A DNA stretch of 64,000 bases from an uncultured Collinsella sp. (GCA_900757205.1 CAAENA010000017.1:10014-74013); one strand, 5' to 3'. Counted from the stretch's first letter, positions 27,309 to 36,615 are shown. Notes: a model not told the origin generated them from the sequence alone. Numbers and translations: made by a program.

Positions 27309-27746
27309 CTACTTCACGACCAGAATGTCGCAGTCGGTGTTGCGTAGCAGGAACGTCGAAATCGAGCCCAGGAGTGCATACTTGATCGAGGACAGGCCGC
27401 GTGCGCCGCAGAGCACCAGGTCGGGCTTGACCACGTCGAGCATCTCGTCTTTGAGCGTCTCGCGAATACGGCCGGCGCGAATCATGACCTCGACCTCGGG
27501 AATGTCGGGATTGGCCTTGGCCTCTTCGAGCTGCTTGGCGATGGAGTTCTTAAATGCCTCCTCTAGGCCGTTGACCAGATCGACCGGATAGGAACCGGCG
27601 CTCTCGAGCGCGGTGGAGTCGATGACGTGGCCGATGATCAACTTAGCGCCGTTGTTCGCGGCGACCTTGATGGCGCGTGCGAGCACAAAATCCTGCTGCT
27701 CAGTACCGTCGAGTGAAACAAATACCTTGGTGTAGCCCTCGTTCAT
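27309..27746 (-). CDS. universal stress protein (UspA family)
   Basis: A 145-aa single Usp domain. It begins KVFVSLDGTEQQDFVL and ends with the ATP-binding signature GARGLSSIKYALLGSIS (G-2x-G-9x-G-S/T), so it probably binds ATP. The ATG at 27746 has AGGAGG upstream on the coding strand. Usp proteins act in the cytosol during stress or growth arrest; the specific role is unknown. It is divergent from uppP and sits beside the long palindrome. Confidence 0.92.
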   Translation of the reverse strand: MNEGYTKVFVSLDGTEQQDFVLARAIKVAANNGAKLIIGHVIDSTALESAGSYPVDLVNGLEEAFKNSIAKQLEEAKANPDIPEVEVMIRAGRIRETLKDEMLDVVKPDLVLCGARGLSSIKYALLGSISTFLLRNTDCDILVVK

Positions 27747-27861
27747 GGTTTCCTCCTTGGTCTATCGCACGGGCGCGGGGCTCGTGCGTCGGGCGGGCGC
27801 GGGTGCGTTGACCGCCGGACACTTTACCTTGTCGCAGTTATACCCAAGGATTTCAGTTTGA

Positions 27862-27894
27862 CCGTTCGCAATTCTGTGAACGGGCGAGTTTTTT
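27862..27894 (+). terminator. terminator-like hairpin upstream of uppP
   Basis: CCGTTCGC pairs with GTGAACGG, followed by GCGAG and a run of six T. On this strand no gene ends nearby, so it may be an attenuator in a uppP leader or stop read-through antisense to the stress gene. Confidence 0.5.
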
Positions 27895-27995
27895 GGTAAG
27901 GGCAGGCGCGGTCGCACCGCCAACGGTTGATAATGGGACATCGTCCGCATCGTCCGCAGAACATCTACCGGCGGGTGTCTAACGAGGGGGTCCCT

Positions 27996-28976
27996 TTGGA
28001 TATTATCGAGCTTCTAAAATCTGCTTTCATGGGCCTGGTCGAGGGCATCACCGAATGGCTGCCCGTTTCGTCGACGGGTCACATGATCTTGGTGGACGAG
28101 TTCGTCAAGATGAACGTGAGCGAGACGTTCTGGAATATGTTCCTGGTCGTGATTCAGCTTGGCGCCATTTTGGCCGTCTGCGTCCTGTTCTTCTACGACC
28201 TTAACCCGTTTTCTCCCAGCAAGGGCAAGGAGGGCCGTCGCGACACCTGGGTGCTGTGGGGCAAGATTGTGCTCGGCTGCATTCCCGCCGCGGCGATCGG
28301 TCTGCCGCTCAACGACTGGATGGAGGAGCATTTCTACAATGCTCCCGTCGTGGCGCTGGCGCTCATTGTGTACGGCGTGCTGTTTATCGTGATCGAGAAC
28401 TGGCGCGCGAGCAAGCGCGAGGAAATGGCCGTTGCCGGTTCGTTTGGTTCGCGTGCTGTGGTGTCGGGTGGACGTCCCGCCGGTGCGCACTTTGCGGCGC
28501 CCCCCACGGCTACCGCTGAGGATGAGGACGATGACGAGAATCTGGACTTTGGTTCCATCACCACGCTCGAGGACCTAAGTTGGAAGACCGCACTGGGCAT
28601 CGGATGCTTCCAGGTGCTCTCGCTGATTCCGGGCACGTCGCGCTCCGGTTCCACCATCATCGGCGGCCTGCTTTTGGGCTGCACGCGTTCGGTGGCGTCC
28701 AAGTTTACGTTCTTCCTGGCCATTCCTGTCATGTTTGGCGCGAGTGCGCTCAAGCTGGTCAAGTACTTCATCAAGGGCGGTACCTTTGGCGCCAACGAGA
28801 TCGCCATCCTGGGCGTGGGCTGCGTTGTGGCCTTTGTGGTTTCGCTCATCGCCATTAAGTGGCTCATGGGCTTCGTCCGCCGTCACGACTTCAAGTGCTT
28901 CGGCGTCTACCGCATCATTCTGGGCATCGTGGTGCTCGCGTACTTCTTCGTCTTGGAGCCCATGCTCGGCCTCTAA
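27996..28976 (+). CDS. uppP: undecaprenyl-diphosphatase
   Basis: Dephosphorylates undecaprenyl diphosphate to recycle the lipid carrier for peptidoglycan and other wall polymers; its loss usually raises bacitracin sensitivity. TTG at 27996 follows GAGGGGG and gives 326 aa; the longer upstream frame lacks a ribosome site. Signature 1, EGITEWLPVSSTGH, is at residues 16-29 and signature 2, PGTSRSGST, at 212-220. There are about seven or eight membrane helices. An unusual acidic hydrophilic insert of about 50 residues (about 140-190, with AEDEDDDENLDFG) lies between helices in a cytoplasmic or external loop. It is followed by a terminator. Confidence 0.93.
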   Translation: MDIIELLKSAFMGLVEGITEWLPVSSTGHMILVDEFVKMNVSETFWNMFLVVIQLGAILAVCVLFFYDLNPFSPSKGKEGRRDTWVLWGKIVLGCIPAAAIGLPLNDWMEEHFYNAPVVALALIVYGVLFIVIENWRASKREEMAVAGSFGSRAVVSGGRPAGAHFAAPPTATAEDEDDDENLDFGSITTLEDLSWKTALGIGCFQVLSLIPGTSRSGSTIIGGLLLGCTRSVASKFTFFLAIPVMFGASALKLVKYFIKGGTFGANEIAILGVGCVVAFVVSLIAIKWLMGFVRRHDFKCFGVYRIILGIVVLAYFFVLEPMLGL

Positions 28977-29309
28977 CTTAGTCGACGCTGCGCGGCGGTC
29001 AGGGCGACAACTTGTCATTCAAAGGGGGTGGCATGACCAAAAGGTCTATGCCGCCCCCTTTTCATGCCAATTTGTTCGCCCTGACCGTCGCTCGCTGCTG
29101 CTGCCATGACATCGGTGGTTTCGTGATTGTCAATAGATTGGTGTAAAGTAATCTGACCCCATTGCGCCAAATCCGCTGGGGCGGGCCTGACGGCGGCGCA
29201 CGGAGTCGTGGTGTGATTTGCGTCGGTGTCCGCGCGGCTCGGTATACTGGTACGGCTCAAACTATGGCGCTGCCCGCAGGCGCGCCGTTCGTCAGATGAG
29301 GAGTCGCCC
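28977..29309 (+). other. intergenic region between uppP and pcrA
   Basis: Holds the uppP terminator (29021-29062). A TATACT box at 29243-29248 could be the pcrA promoter; the best -35 candidate, TTGCGT at 29218-29223, is 19 bases away. Nothing else recognisable. Confidence 0.4.
29021..29062 (+). terminator. Rho-independent terminator after uppP
   Basis: AAAGGGGGTGGCAT pairs with ATGCCGCCCCCTTT around a 13-base loop; the stem ends in TTTT. Confidence 0.85.
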
Positions 29310-32210
29310 ATGACCCAGCCCTTGCCCTGGGAAAAGAACGCCGCGGTACCCGTGCCGCCTGTGCCGGAACCCGTGCCGCTCGATGCATATGCCGCCCCTG
29401 CTGCGCCGGAGCCCGAGCTCGTCCCGCTCGACATCTACGACGCTCCCGCGCCGGCACCCAAGCCCGCCAAACCGCTCGTCGACATCGACAGCCTTAATCC
29501 CGCCCAGCGCGAGGCGGTCCTGACCACCGAGGGCCCGTTGCTGGTCCTTGCCGGCGCCGGCTCGGGCAAGACCCGCGTCTTGACCTTCCGCATCGCACAT
29601 ATGCTTGGCGACCTGGGCGTTAAGCCTTGGCAGGTTCTTGCCATCACGTTTACCAACAAGGCTGCGGCCGAGATGCGCGAGCGTCTGGCGGCGCTCATCC
29701 CCAGCGGCACCCGCGGCATGTGGGTATGCACGTTCCACGCCATGTGCGTGCGTATGCTGCGCGAGGACGCCGACCTGCTGGGCTACACCGGCCAGTTCAC
29801 CATCTACGATGACGATGACTCAAAGCGCATGGTGCGCGATATTATGCAGGCGCTCGGCATCGAGCAAAAGCAGTTCCCCATCAACATGATCCGCAGCAAG
29901 ATCAGCTCGGCCAAAAACGCCATGATCGGGCCCGAGGACATGCTCAAATCCGCCGACAGCCCCAATGACAAAAAGGCCGCGCAGGTCTACCTGGAGCTGG
30001 AGCGCCGCCTGCGCGCCGCCAACGCGATGGACTTCGACGACCTGCTCGTGCGCACGCTCGAGCTACTGCGCACCCGCCCCGAGGTGCTCGACAAGTACCA
30101 GGAGCGCTTCCGCTACATTAGCGTCGACGAGTATCAGGACACCAACCACGTCCAGTACGAGATCGCCAACCTGCTGGCCGCCAAGTACCAAAACCTTATG
30201 GTCGTGGGCGACGATGACCAGTCCATTTACAGCTGGCGTGGCGCCGACATCACCAACATCCTGGACTTTGAGCAGGACTTTAAAAACTGCAAGACCGTCA
30301 AGCTGGAGCAGAACTATCGCTCTACGGGTCATATCCTGAGCGCCGCCAACGCCGTGGTGCGTCACAACTCGCAGCGCAAGGACAAGCGCCTGTTTACGGC
30401 CGAGGGCGATGGCGAGAAGATTCAGGCTTTCCAGGCAAGCGACGAGCGCGACGAAGGTCGCTGGATTGCCGGCGAGATCGAAAAGCTGCATGCCAAGGGT
30501 ACGAGCTACGACGATATCGCCGTGTTCTACCGCACCAACGCCCAGTCGCGTATCCTCGAAGATATGTTCCTGCGCGCGGGCGTGCCCTACAAGATCGTCG
30601 GCGGCACGCGATTCTTCGACCGCGCCGAGATTCGCGACGTCATGGCCTATCTCAAGATGATCGTGAACCCGGCCGACGAGATGAGCGTCAAGCGCGTCAT
30701 CAACACGCCGCGCCGCGGCATCGGCTCCACCTCGATCCAAAAGATCGAGCAGCTGGCGCGCGACAACCGCTGCTCGTTCTTCCAGGCCTGCGAGATCGCA
30801 ACAGCCGAGACGGGCATGTTTAGTGCCAAGGTGCGCAACGGCCTGTCGAGTTTTGTGGCGCTGGTGCGCGAGGGCCGCCGCATGGACGGCGAGCTCAAGG
30901 ACGTCGTCGAGATGATTGTCGATAAGACGGGCCTGCTGCAGGCTTTTCGCGCCGAGGGCACCATGGAGTCCGAGAGCCGCGCCGAGAACATCCAGGAATT
31001 CCTGGGCGTCGCCGCCGAATTTGAGGAGACGCACGAGGATATCGAGGGTACGCTCGAGAGTCTAGAAGAGCTGCGCGCGGCCGGTGTTGCCGACGTGCCG
31101 TCCGTCGCCGAGTCCGAGTCCGTCGTGGTGAGTGCGCCCGCGTCCGAGCCGGGGTCGTCCGCTCCGGCATCCTCGTTTGAGGCACTTGTCGGCGCTCGTG
31201 ACGCCGCGGGCTCCAATCCGCTCGATAGCCTAGCCGCCCCGGCGCTCTCGCCGCAGGATGCCCTGGCCGCCGCCATCGCGGGCAACGCGTATGCCGTGCC
31301 AACAGAGCTACCGGCGGGCGCCGTGCATGCCGACGAGATCGAGCGCACCTACGGTCCGCTCACCTGTAAGACACTGCCGGCACTCATGGAGTGGCTGGCC
31401 CTGCGCTCCGACTTGGATTCCCTGGCCGGCGAGACGCATGCCATTACCATGATGACCATCCACTCCGCCAAGGGCCTGGAGTTCCCGGCGGTGTTCGTGG
31501 CCGGCATGGAGGAGGGTATCTTCCCGCACGTGCACGACTTTGGCGGCAGCGATGATCCGGGCAAGCTCGAGGAGGAACGTCGCCTGGCCTACGTTGCCAT
31601 CACGCGCGCCCGTAAGCGCCTGTTTCTGACCTATGCGGCCACGCGCCGCACCTACGGCTCGACTTCTGCCAACCCGCGCTCGCGCTTCCTCAACGAGATT
31701 CCGTTTGAGGATATCGAGTTTAGCGGTATCGGTTCTGCCGGTTTTGAGGGCACGGGCTGGGAGAAGCGCGGCGACCGTCACGGCACCTTTGGCTCGGGCA
31801 TGGGCTCGGATATGTATGGCGGCAAGGTGTTCGGTTCGCATACGCGCTCGACCGGCGGCTCCGGATCGCGCGGCGGATCGAGCTTCGACGATTTCTTTGG
31901 TGGCAGCACCTATGGCACCGAGCGCCATCGCGGGGTTTCGCCCGACGCCGGCCGTGTTGCCTCGACCTTTGGTTCGGGCGCGCCGCGAGCTAAAAAGCCG
32001 TCGTCCAAGGTGTCCCCGACGGTGGAGCGCAAGGTCGATCGCGCCAGTGCATCGCAGGACTTTGCCGCGGGTGATACCGTGAGTCATAAGACCTTTGGCA
32101 CGGGTACCGTCATCTCGGTTGTCGGAGACATGATCGAGGTCCAGTTCGAAAAGACCGGCCAGACCAAAAAGCTCATGAAGGGCTTTGCACCGATCGTCAA
32201 GCTGTCGTGA
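29310..32210 (+). CDS. pcrA: ATP-dependent DNA helicase, UvrD/PcrA type
   Basis: A 3'-5' superfamily 1 helicase for replication-fork maintenance and repair. ATG 29310 follows GAGGAG. Walker A AGAGSGKT is at residues 81-88, DEYQDTN starts at 273, then GDDDQSIYSWRGA, QNYRS, TIHSAKGLEF and VAITRARKRL. The C-terminal tail DTVSHKTFGTGTVISV...FAPIVKL is the Tudor-like RNA-polymerase-binding end typical of PcrA. An N-terminal Pro-rich extension (about 60 residues) and a low-complexity Ala/Ser/Pro insert (about 585-675, before CKTLPALMEWLALRSD) make it long at 966 aa; family members are usually about 720-800. Monocistronic. Confidence 0.95.
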   Translation: MTQPLPWEKNAAVPVPPVPEPVPLDAYAAPAAPEPELVPLDIYDAPAPAPKPAKPLVDIDSLNPAQREAVLTTEGPLLVLAGAGSGKTRVLTFRIAHMLGDLGVKPWQVLAITFTNKAAAEMRERLAALIPSGTRGMWVCTFHAMCVRMLREDADLLGYTGQFTIYDDDDSKRMVRDIMQALGIEQKQFPINMIRSKISSAKNAMIGPEDMLKSADSPNDKKAAQVYLELERRLRAANAMDFDDLLVRTLELLRTRPEVLDKYQERFRYISVDEYQDTNHVQYEIANLLAAKYQNLMVVGDDDQSIYSWRGADITNILDFEQDFKNCKTVKLEQNYRSTGHILSAANAVVRHNSQRKDKRLFTAEGDGEKIQAFQASDERDEGRWIAGEIEKLHAKGTSYDDIAVFYRTNAQSRILEDMFLRAGVPYKIVGGTRFFDRAEIRDVMAYLKMIVNPADEMSVKRVINTPRRGIGSTSIQKIEQLARDNRCSFFQACEIATAETGMFSAKVRNGLSSFVALVREGRRMDGELKDVVEMIVDKTGLLQAFRAEGTMESESRAENIQEFLGVAAEFEETHEDIEGTLESLEELRAAGVADVPSVAESESVVVSAPASEPGSSAPASSFEALVGARDAAGSNPLDSLAAPALSPQDALAAAIAGNAYAVPTELPAGAVHADEIERTYGPLTCKTLPALMEWLALRSDLDSLAGETHAITMMTIHSAKGLEFPAVFVAGMEEGIFPHVHDFGGSDDPGKLEEERRLAYVAITRARKRLFLTYAATRRTYGSTSANPRSRFLNEIPFEDIEFSGIGSAGFEGTGWEKRGDRHGTFGSGMGSDMYGGKVFGSHTRSTGGSGSRGGSSFDDFFGGSTYGTERHRGVSPDAGRVASTFGSGAPRAKKPSSKVSPTVERKVDRASASQDFAAGDTVSHKTFGTGTVISVVGDMIEVQFEKTGQTKKLMKGFAPIVKLS

Positions 32211-32217
32211 TCCCGGC

Positions 32218-32347
32218 GGACCTGGGCGGGCGTATAGGGCAACATCGCCTGCTCGGGTAGTCCTGCGCAAGACGGAGAGCACATTAAGTGCTCTCCTTTG
32301 CGTGCGGAACTCGCGATCGATGTTGCCCCATACGCCCTCCCAGGTCC
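32218..32347. repeat. 130-bp near-palindromic element with terminator core
   Basis: The left arm begins GGACCTGGGCGGGCGTATAG and the right arm ends CATACGCCCTCCCAGGTCC. The arms pair through most of their length and meet at GGAGAGCAC-ATTAA-GTGCTCTCC (32274-32296) followed by TTT. It begins eight bases after the pcrA stop and probably also ends its transcript. Confidence 0.65.
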
Positions 32348-32432
32348 TTTGATAACGCCGCTTGCGAACGTCGCTTTGCTCGTTCGTTTTTTGGTCTGGA
32401 GAGCCGGGTGGGCTGATAAATAGATGTGAGTA

Positions 32433-32465
32433 GGGGCTCTCCCGTTTGATGAGCGGGGGAGCCCC
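32433..32465 (-). terminator. hairpin terminator after manA
   Basis: GGGGCTCTCCCG pairs with CGGGGGAGCCCC. It lies 28 bases beyond the manA stop on the manA strand, and T-rich sequence follows on both sides, so it could work in both directions. Confidence 0.6.
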
Positions 32466-32492
32466 TTGTTTCGTTTTGGTTGTTGTTGCGAC

Positions 32493-33425
32493 CTAGAGGT
32501 GGCTGATGATCAATTCCATTTTGCCTTCGAGGTCGATGGAGCTGACGGTGCTCGGGGCTAGCAGGTGGCTTCCCTTGTGGACGGGGTCGCCGCAGACGGT
32601 GCCTTCGCCGTCGATGACCGACAGACACATGAAGGGCCAGTGCTGGTCGAGGGTCTTGCTGCCGTTGACGCGCACGCGATCGACGGTGTAGCAGGGGTTG
32701 GACTCGAGCTCGGTCACGCCGTCGACCTCGGGCGCGGTCACGGTGCCGTCGGTCGGAGCCTGGACATTAAAATCGATGCAGTCGAGGCTCTGCTCAATGT
32801 GCAGCGGGCGCAGCTTGCCGTCGGTGCCGGGGCGGTCGTAGTCGTACAGGCGATAGGTCACATCGCTCGATTGCTGCGTCTCCAAAATGAGCGTGCCGGT
32901 CTTGATGGCGTGCACGGTGCCGGAGTCAATCTGGAAAAAGTCGCCCTTGTGGATCGGCAGCACGTTGAGCATGTCGCCCCAGCGGCCGTCCTTGATCATC
33001 TGTGCGGCCTCAGCGCGATCCTTAGCGCGCTGTCCGACGATGATCGTGGCGCCGGGCTCGCAGTCCAGCACATACCAGCACTCGGTCTTGCCCAGGCTGC
33101 CGTTCTCGTGCTTCGCAGCGTATTCGTCGTTGGGATGAATCTGGATTGAAAGGTCGTCCTTGGCGTCCAGAATCTTAATGAGCAGCGGGAACTCCTTGTC
33201 CTCGCAGTTGCCAAAGAGCTCACGGTGCTCGGCCCACAGCCACGACAGCGTGTGGCCGGCATACGGGCCCTCCGCAATCTGGCAGTCGCCGTTGGGGTGG
33301 GCCGAGATAGCCCAACACTCACCGATGGGACCCTCGGGAATGTCGTAACCAAATACGGTTTCGAGTTGGCGGCCGCCCCAGATCTTCTCGTGGAAGATCG
33401 GCGTCAGTTTAATCAAGTCGGACAT
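32493..33425 (-). CDS. manA: mannose-6-phosphate isomerase, class I
   Basis: Interconverts mannose 6-phosphate and fructose 6-phosphate in the cytosol. The 310-aa length matches the short Bacillus-type class I enzymes. Metal-binding residues: QIHPND at 95-100 (Q95, H97), E115 in KTECW, and the later histidine in SGTVHAI; the conserved TLILETQQSSDVTYRLYD follows. The second ATG (33425, MSDLIKL) has GGGG at a good distance and is chosen over one two codons earlier. The GntR/UTRA regulator upstream on the same strand and the PTS at the right edge fit mannose or amino-sugar use. Confidence 0.93.
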   Translation of the reverse strand: MSDLIKLTPIFHEKIWGGRQLETVFGYDIPEGPIGECWAISAHPNGDCQIAEGPYAGHTLSWLWAEHRELFGNCEDKEFPLLIKILDAKDDLSIQIHPNDEYAAKHENGSLGKTECWYVLDCEPGATIIVGQRAKDRAEAAQMIKDGRWGDMLNVLPIHKGDFFQIDSGTVHAIKTGTLILETQQSSDVTYRLYDYDRPGTDGKLRPLHIEQSLDCIDFNVQAPTDGTVTAPEVDGVTELESNPCYTVDRVRVNGSKTLDQHWPFMCLSVIDGEGTVCGDPVHKGSHLLAPSTVSSIDLEGKMELIISHL

Positions 33426-33500
33426 GTTCATACCCCCATTGTGTTGCGCGGCCGCCCACTCCAAACGAGCCATAGTGAGCGCCCGCATGACTACAAAAAC

Positions 33501-34220
33501 TTATGCCAGCGTTACGTTGTGCAGCTCAAAGCGGTCGCCTACGTTGTGCGAGATAGAATATTCAAACGCGGTGCCGCTATCCAAGAAGCCAATCTGGTTG
33601 AGTTCGAGCAGGGGAGAGCCGGGTTTGGTATCCAGGCGCTCAGCCTCTTCCTCAGTTGCCGCGACAGCGCGAATGGTGCGATGGAAGCTCGAAATCTTCA
33701 GCCCGCATTGCTCGCGGATAAAGCCGTAGACCGATCCGTACAGGTCCTTCTTTTTAAGGCCCGGGATCAGTTCGAGCGGCATATAGGTGTACTCGATGAC
33801 GATGGGCTTCTCGTCGACCTGGCGCACGCGCACGATGTGATAGGAGAAGTCATCCTCGGCCATTCCCAGCTGGGTCGCAACCTCTGCCGGCGGATTGACG
33901 ATCGAGAAATCGTAGACCACCGAGGTCACCTTTTCCCCGCGGTGCTCATACGAAAAGCCCTGGGCACGGTCGTTCTTGCCTTGAAAAAACACCTGGCCGG
34001 GAAGTCCCGCCGTGTCCTTGACGTAGGTGCCCGATCCGCGCCGGCTGGTAATAAGGCCTTCCTCGGTGATCTGCTCAATCGCTCGTTTGACGGTGATTTT
34101 GGAAACGCCATAGAGCTCACAGAACTCAACGACGGTGGGCAACTTATCGCCCGGTTTAAGTGCGCCGTCCTCGATGCTTCGACGGATATCTGCAGCTATC
34201 GCCTCATATTTGGGAATCAT
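33501..34220 (-). CDS. GntR-family regulator with UTRA domain
   Basis: A 239-aa HutC-type regulator. The N-terminal winged helix (residues about 5-70) contains LKPGDKLPTVVEFCELYGVS and KRAIEQITEEGLITSRRGSG; the C-terminal UTRA ligand domain (about 90-235) includes PIVIEYTYMPLELIPGL. UTRA regulators usually bind phosphorylated sugars. The start has GGAGG. It is divergent from the ROK kinase gene and upstream of manA on the same strand, so control of both, and of itself, is inferred. Two direct AGTATA copies (34245-34250 and 34257-34262) stand just upstream of its ribosome site. Confidence 0.9.
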   Translation of the reverse strand: MIPKYEAIAADIRRSIEDGALKPGDKLPTVVEFCELYGVSKITVKRAIEQITEEGLITSRRGSGTYVKDTAGLPGQVFFQGKNDRAQGFSYEHRGEKVTSVVYDFSIVNPPAEVATQLGMAEDDFSYHIVRVRQVDEKPIVIEYTYMPLELIPGLKKKDLYGSVYGFIREQCGLKISSFHRTIRAVAATEEEAERLDTKPGSPLLELNQIGFLDSGTAFEYSISHNVGDRFELHNVTLA

Positions 34221-34560
34221 GGAACCTCCTTTCCGGCTTGATTGAGTATAAAAGAAAGTATAGTCAACACCTAAGCATCCCTATTGCGTTTTTGAAAAGT
34301 TCGAGAAAGAGAATATCTAAAAACGCTTTTCTTATTAAATAAAAGCGCCTTAAAACGAAATACATTCGAATATTGTCGTATTGAGCAGATTGATCAGTCT
34401 GGGGACGGGGCCGAGTCGTGTTGCCGTCTAACGAGCTGAATCTCATGCTCTGCGTTTTCCCAGATAAAACCTGCCAAAACAAACCAGTCCCTTTTTGGCA
34501 GGTTTTTGCCTTGGGAGCGGTACCATACAGGCAATGTTTAAACGAGAAAGGTGGGCTCCC
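34221..34560. promoter_or_regulatory. divergent AT-rich control region between gntR and the ROK kinase
   Basis: About 340 bases, much richer in A/T than the genes. It has AGTATA direct repeats (34245-34262), a hairpin CGCTTTT...AAAAGCG (34324-34347), a longer GCGTTTTT...AAAAACGC inverted repeat (34286-34326) and the terminator-like hairpin at 34466-34507. Promoters for both genes are expected here but none has a convincing -35/-10 pair. Confidence 0.5.
34466..34507 (+). terminator. terminator-like hairpin in the leader of the ROK kinase gene
   Basis: AAACCTGCCAAAA pairs perfectly with TTTTGGCAGGTTT and runs into TTTTT. No gene ends upstream on this strand, so it may be an attenuator acting before the kinase gene. 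Confidence 0.6.
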
Positions 34561-35514
34561 ATGGAACCTAAGCAGTACTACATCGGCATTGACGTCGGCG
34601 GCACTTCGGTTAAGGAGGGCCTGTTCGACGAAGACGGTAACCTGCTTGCCAAGGCCAGCGTGCCTACGCCTCCCATCGTTGACGCTGCGGGCTTTGCCGC
34701 GGTGACCGAGGCTATCGACCAGGTGGTTGCCAAAGCCCAGATTCCGCGTGCCTTTGTGGCGGGTATTGGCCTGGCCGTTCCGTGCCCCATCCCGGCATCG
34801 GGCGATGCCAAGGTCAAGGCCAACATTGCCATTAACCTGCCCGAGCTTAGGATTGCCATTCAGGAGCACTGCCCCGACGCGGTCGTTAAGTACGAGAACG
34901 ATGCCAACGCCGCTGCCATGGGCGAGGCCTGGCTCGGTTCTGCCAAGGGCGTGCAAAACGTGGTGATGGTTACCATCGGTACCGGCGTGGGCGGCGGCGT
35001 TATCGTCAACGGCGACGTGGTGTCGGGCGTTGTGGGTGCCGGCGGCGAGATCGGCCATATGTGCCTGAACCCGGCTGAGGAGCGCACCTGCGGCTGCGGT
35101 GGCCATGGCCACCTGGAGCAGTATTCCAGCGCCACCGGCGTGGTGAGCAACTACCTTGCCGAGTGCAAGAAAGCTGGCGTCGAGCCCATTGAGCTCACCG
35201 GGCCTTCTGATTCCAAGGACGTGTTCCAGGCCTGCCGCGAGGGCGACAAGCTTGCGTTGGCCGCTGCCGATACCATGGCCGACTATCTCGGTCGCGCCCT
35301 GGCGCTTATTGCCAACGTGGTCGATCCCGAGATGTTCCTCATCGGCGGCGGCGCATCCGCCTCGGCCGATGTCTACCTCGACAAGGTCCGCGAGCACTTT
35401 AAGCAGTACGCGCTTTCTGCCTCGCGCGAGACGCCCATTAAGGTCGCCTCGCTCGGCAACGACGCCGGCATCATCGGTGCCGCCTACGTAGCCCTGCGCG
35501 CCGCCGGCAAATAG
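34561..35514 (+). CDS. ROK-family sugar kinase, probable glucokinase
   Basis: A 317-aa ROK kinase that phosphorylates glucose or a related hexose with ATP in the cytosol. The ATP loop DVGGTSVKEG lies at residues 11-20; TIGTGVGGGVIVNG and the EIGHMCLNP active-site region follow. The zinc site CGCGGHGHLE (177-186) has His in place of the usual last Cys, a tolerable substitution. ATG 34561 follows GAAAGGTGGG. It is divergent from the GntR/UTRA regulator and near manA and the pyrophosphatase, which fits hexose metabolism. N-acetylglucosamine or mannose kinase remain possible. Confidence 0.88.
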   Translation: MEPKQYYIGIDVGGTSVKEGLFDEDGNLLAKASVPTPPIVDAAGFAAVTEAIDQVVAKAQIPRAFVAGIGLAVPCPIPASGDAKVKANIAINLPELRIAIQEHCPDAVVKYENDANAAAMGEAWLGSAKGVQNVVMVTIGTGVGGGVIVNGDVVSGVVGAGGEIGHMCLNPAEERTCGCGGHGHLEQYSSATGVVSNYLAECKKAGVEPIELTGPSDSKDVFQACREGDKLALAAADTMADYLGRALALIANVVDPEMFLIGGGASASADVYLDKVREHFKQYALSASRETPIKVASLGNDAGIIGAAYVALRAAGK

Positions 35515-35672
35515 CTAGTGCAAGGGGCAGGTAGTGAGGGGGACAGGCTTCGCCCTTGACCTCGCCCCAACACTTGCCCCAAATTGCGCCGCGGCCCTTC
35601 CGTCCCCTAGGGTTCGGCATCGGCGTGCTACCATAGCTACGTCCAAGTACACATATCAAATGGAGGATATCC

Positions 35673-36596
35673 ATGGCAAACGTTCTTGTCTTTGGTCACC
35701 AGAACCCCGATAACGACGCCATTATGAGCGCCGTCGTCCTGTCCCAGCTACTCAACCAGGTTGAGTATGCCGGCAACACCTACGAGGCCTGCGCCCTTGG
35801 TCAGCTTCCGGCCGAGTCCGCCAAGCTGCTCGCCGACGCCGGCATCGCCGAGCCCCGCGTGATCGAGTCCGTCGAGGCCGGTCAGCTCGTCGTCCTCACC
35901 GACCACAACGAGTCTGCCCAGTCCGTCGCCGGCCTTAAGGACGCCACGGTCTTTGGCGTTGTCGACCATCACCGCATCGGCGACTTCGAGACCGCCGGCC
36001 CGCTGCATTACATCTGCCTGCCCTGGGGCTCCAGCTGCACCATCGTCACCAAGCTCGCCGGCGTGCTCGGCGTTGAGCTTTCCGACGTCCAGGCCAAGCT
36101 GCTGCTCTCGGCCATGATGACCGACACGCTCATGCTCAAGAGCCCCACCACCACTGATGTCGACCGCGCCGTCGCCGCCAAGCTCGGCGAGCAGGTGGGC
36201 GTCGACCCGGTCAAGTTTGGCATGGAGGTCTTCCTCACCCGTCCGTCCGGCTCCTTCACCGCAGCCGAGATGGTCGGCAACGACATCAAGATGTTCGAGC
36301 CCGCTGGCAAGAAGCTGCTCATCGGCCAGTACGAGACCGTCGACAAGACCCGCGCACTCGGCATGATCGACGAGATCCGCGAGGCCATGCGCGCCTACGC
36401 CGCCGAGAAGGGTGCCGACGGTATTGTCCTGTGCATCACCGACATCATGGAGGAGGGCTCGCAGGTCCTGCTCGAGGGCGAGACCGAGGCCGCTCAGAAG
36501 GGCCTGGGCATTGCCGATGAGCACGACGGCGTCTGGATGCCGGGCGTCCTCTCCCGTAAGAAGCAGGTCGCTGCCCCCATCATGGCCGCCTGCTAG
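35673..36596 (+). CDS. ppaC: manganese-dependent inorganic pyrophosphatase (family II)
   Basis: Hydrolyses pyrophosphate to two phosphates, driving biosynthetic reactions. The 307-aa DHH-family protein starts MANVLVFGHQNPDND, with metal ligands H9, D13 and D15, and carries VVDHHRIGDF as the DHH motif. The C-terminal substrate domain includes SRKKQVAAPI. ATG 35673 follows GGAGG. Length is typical for the short, CBS-less form, so no adenine-nucleotide control is expected. A terminator follows. Confidence 0.95.
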   Translation: MANVLVFGHQNPDNDAIMSAVVLSQLLNQVEYAGNTYEACALGQLPAESAKLLADAGIAEPRVIESVEAGQLVVLTDHNESAQSVAGLKDATVFGVVDHHRIGDFETAGPLHYICLPWGSSCTIVTKLAGVLGVELSDVQAKLLLSAMMTDTLMLKSPTTTDVDRAVAAKLGEQVGVDPVKFGMEVFLTRPSGSFTAAEMVGNDIKMFEPAGKKLLIGQYETVDKTRALGMIDEIREAMRAYAAEKGADGIVLCITDIMEEGSQVLLEGETEAAQKGLGIADEHDGVWMPGVLSRKKQVAAPIMAAC

Positions 36597-36615
36597 GTTT
36601 AGTTGACCGAACGCC

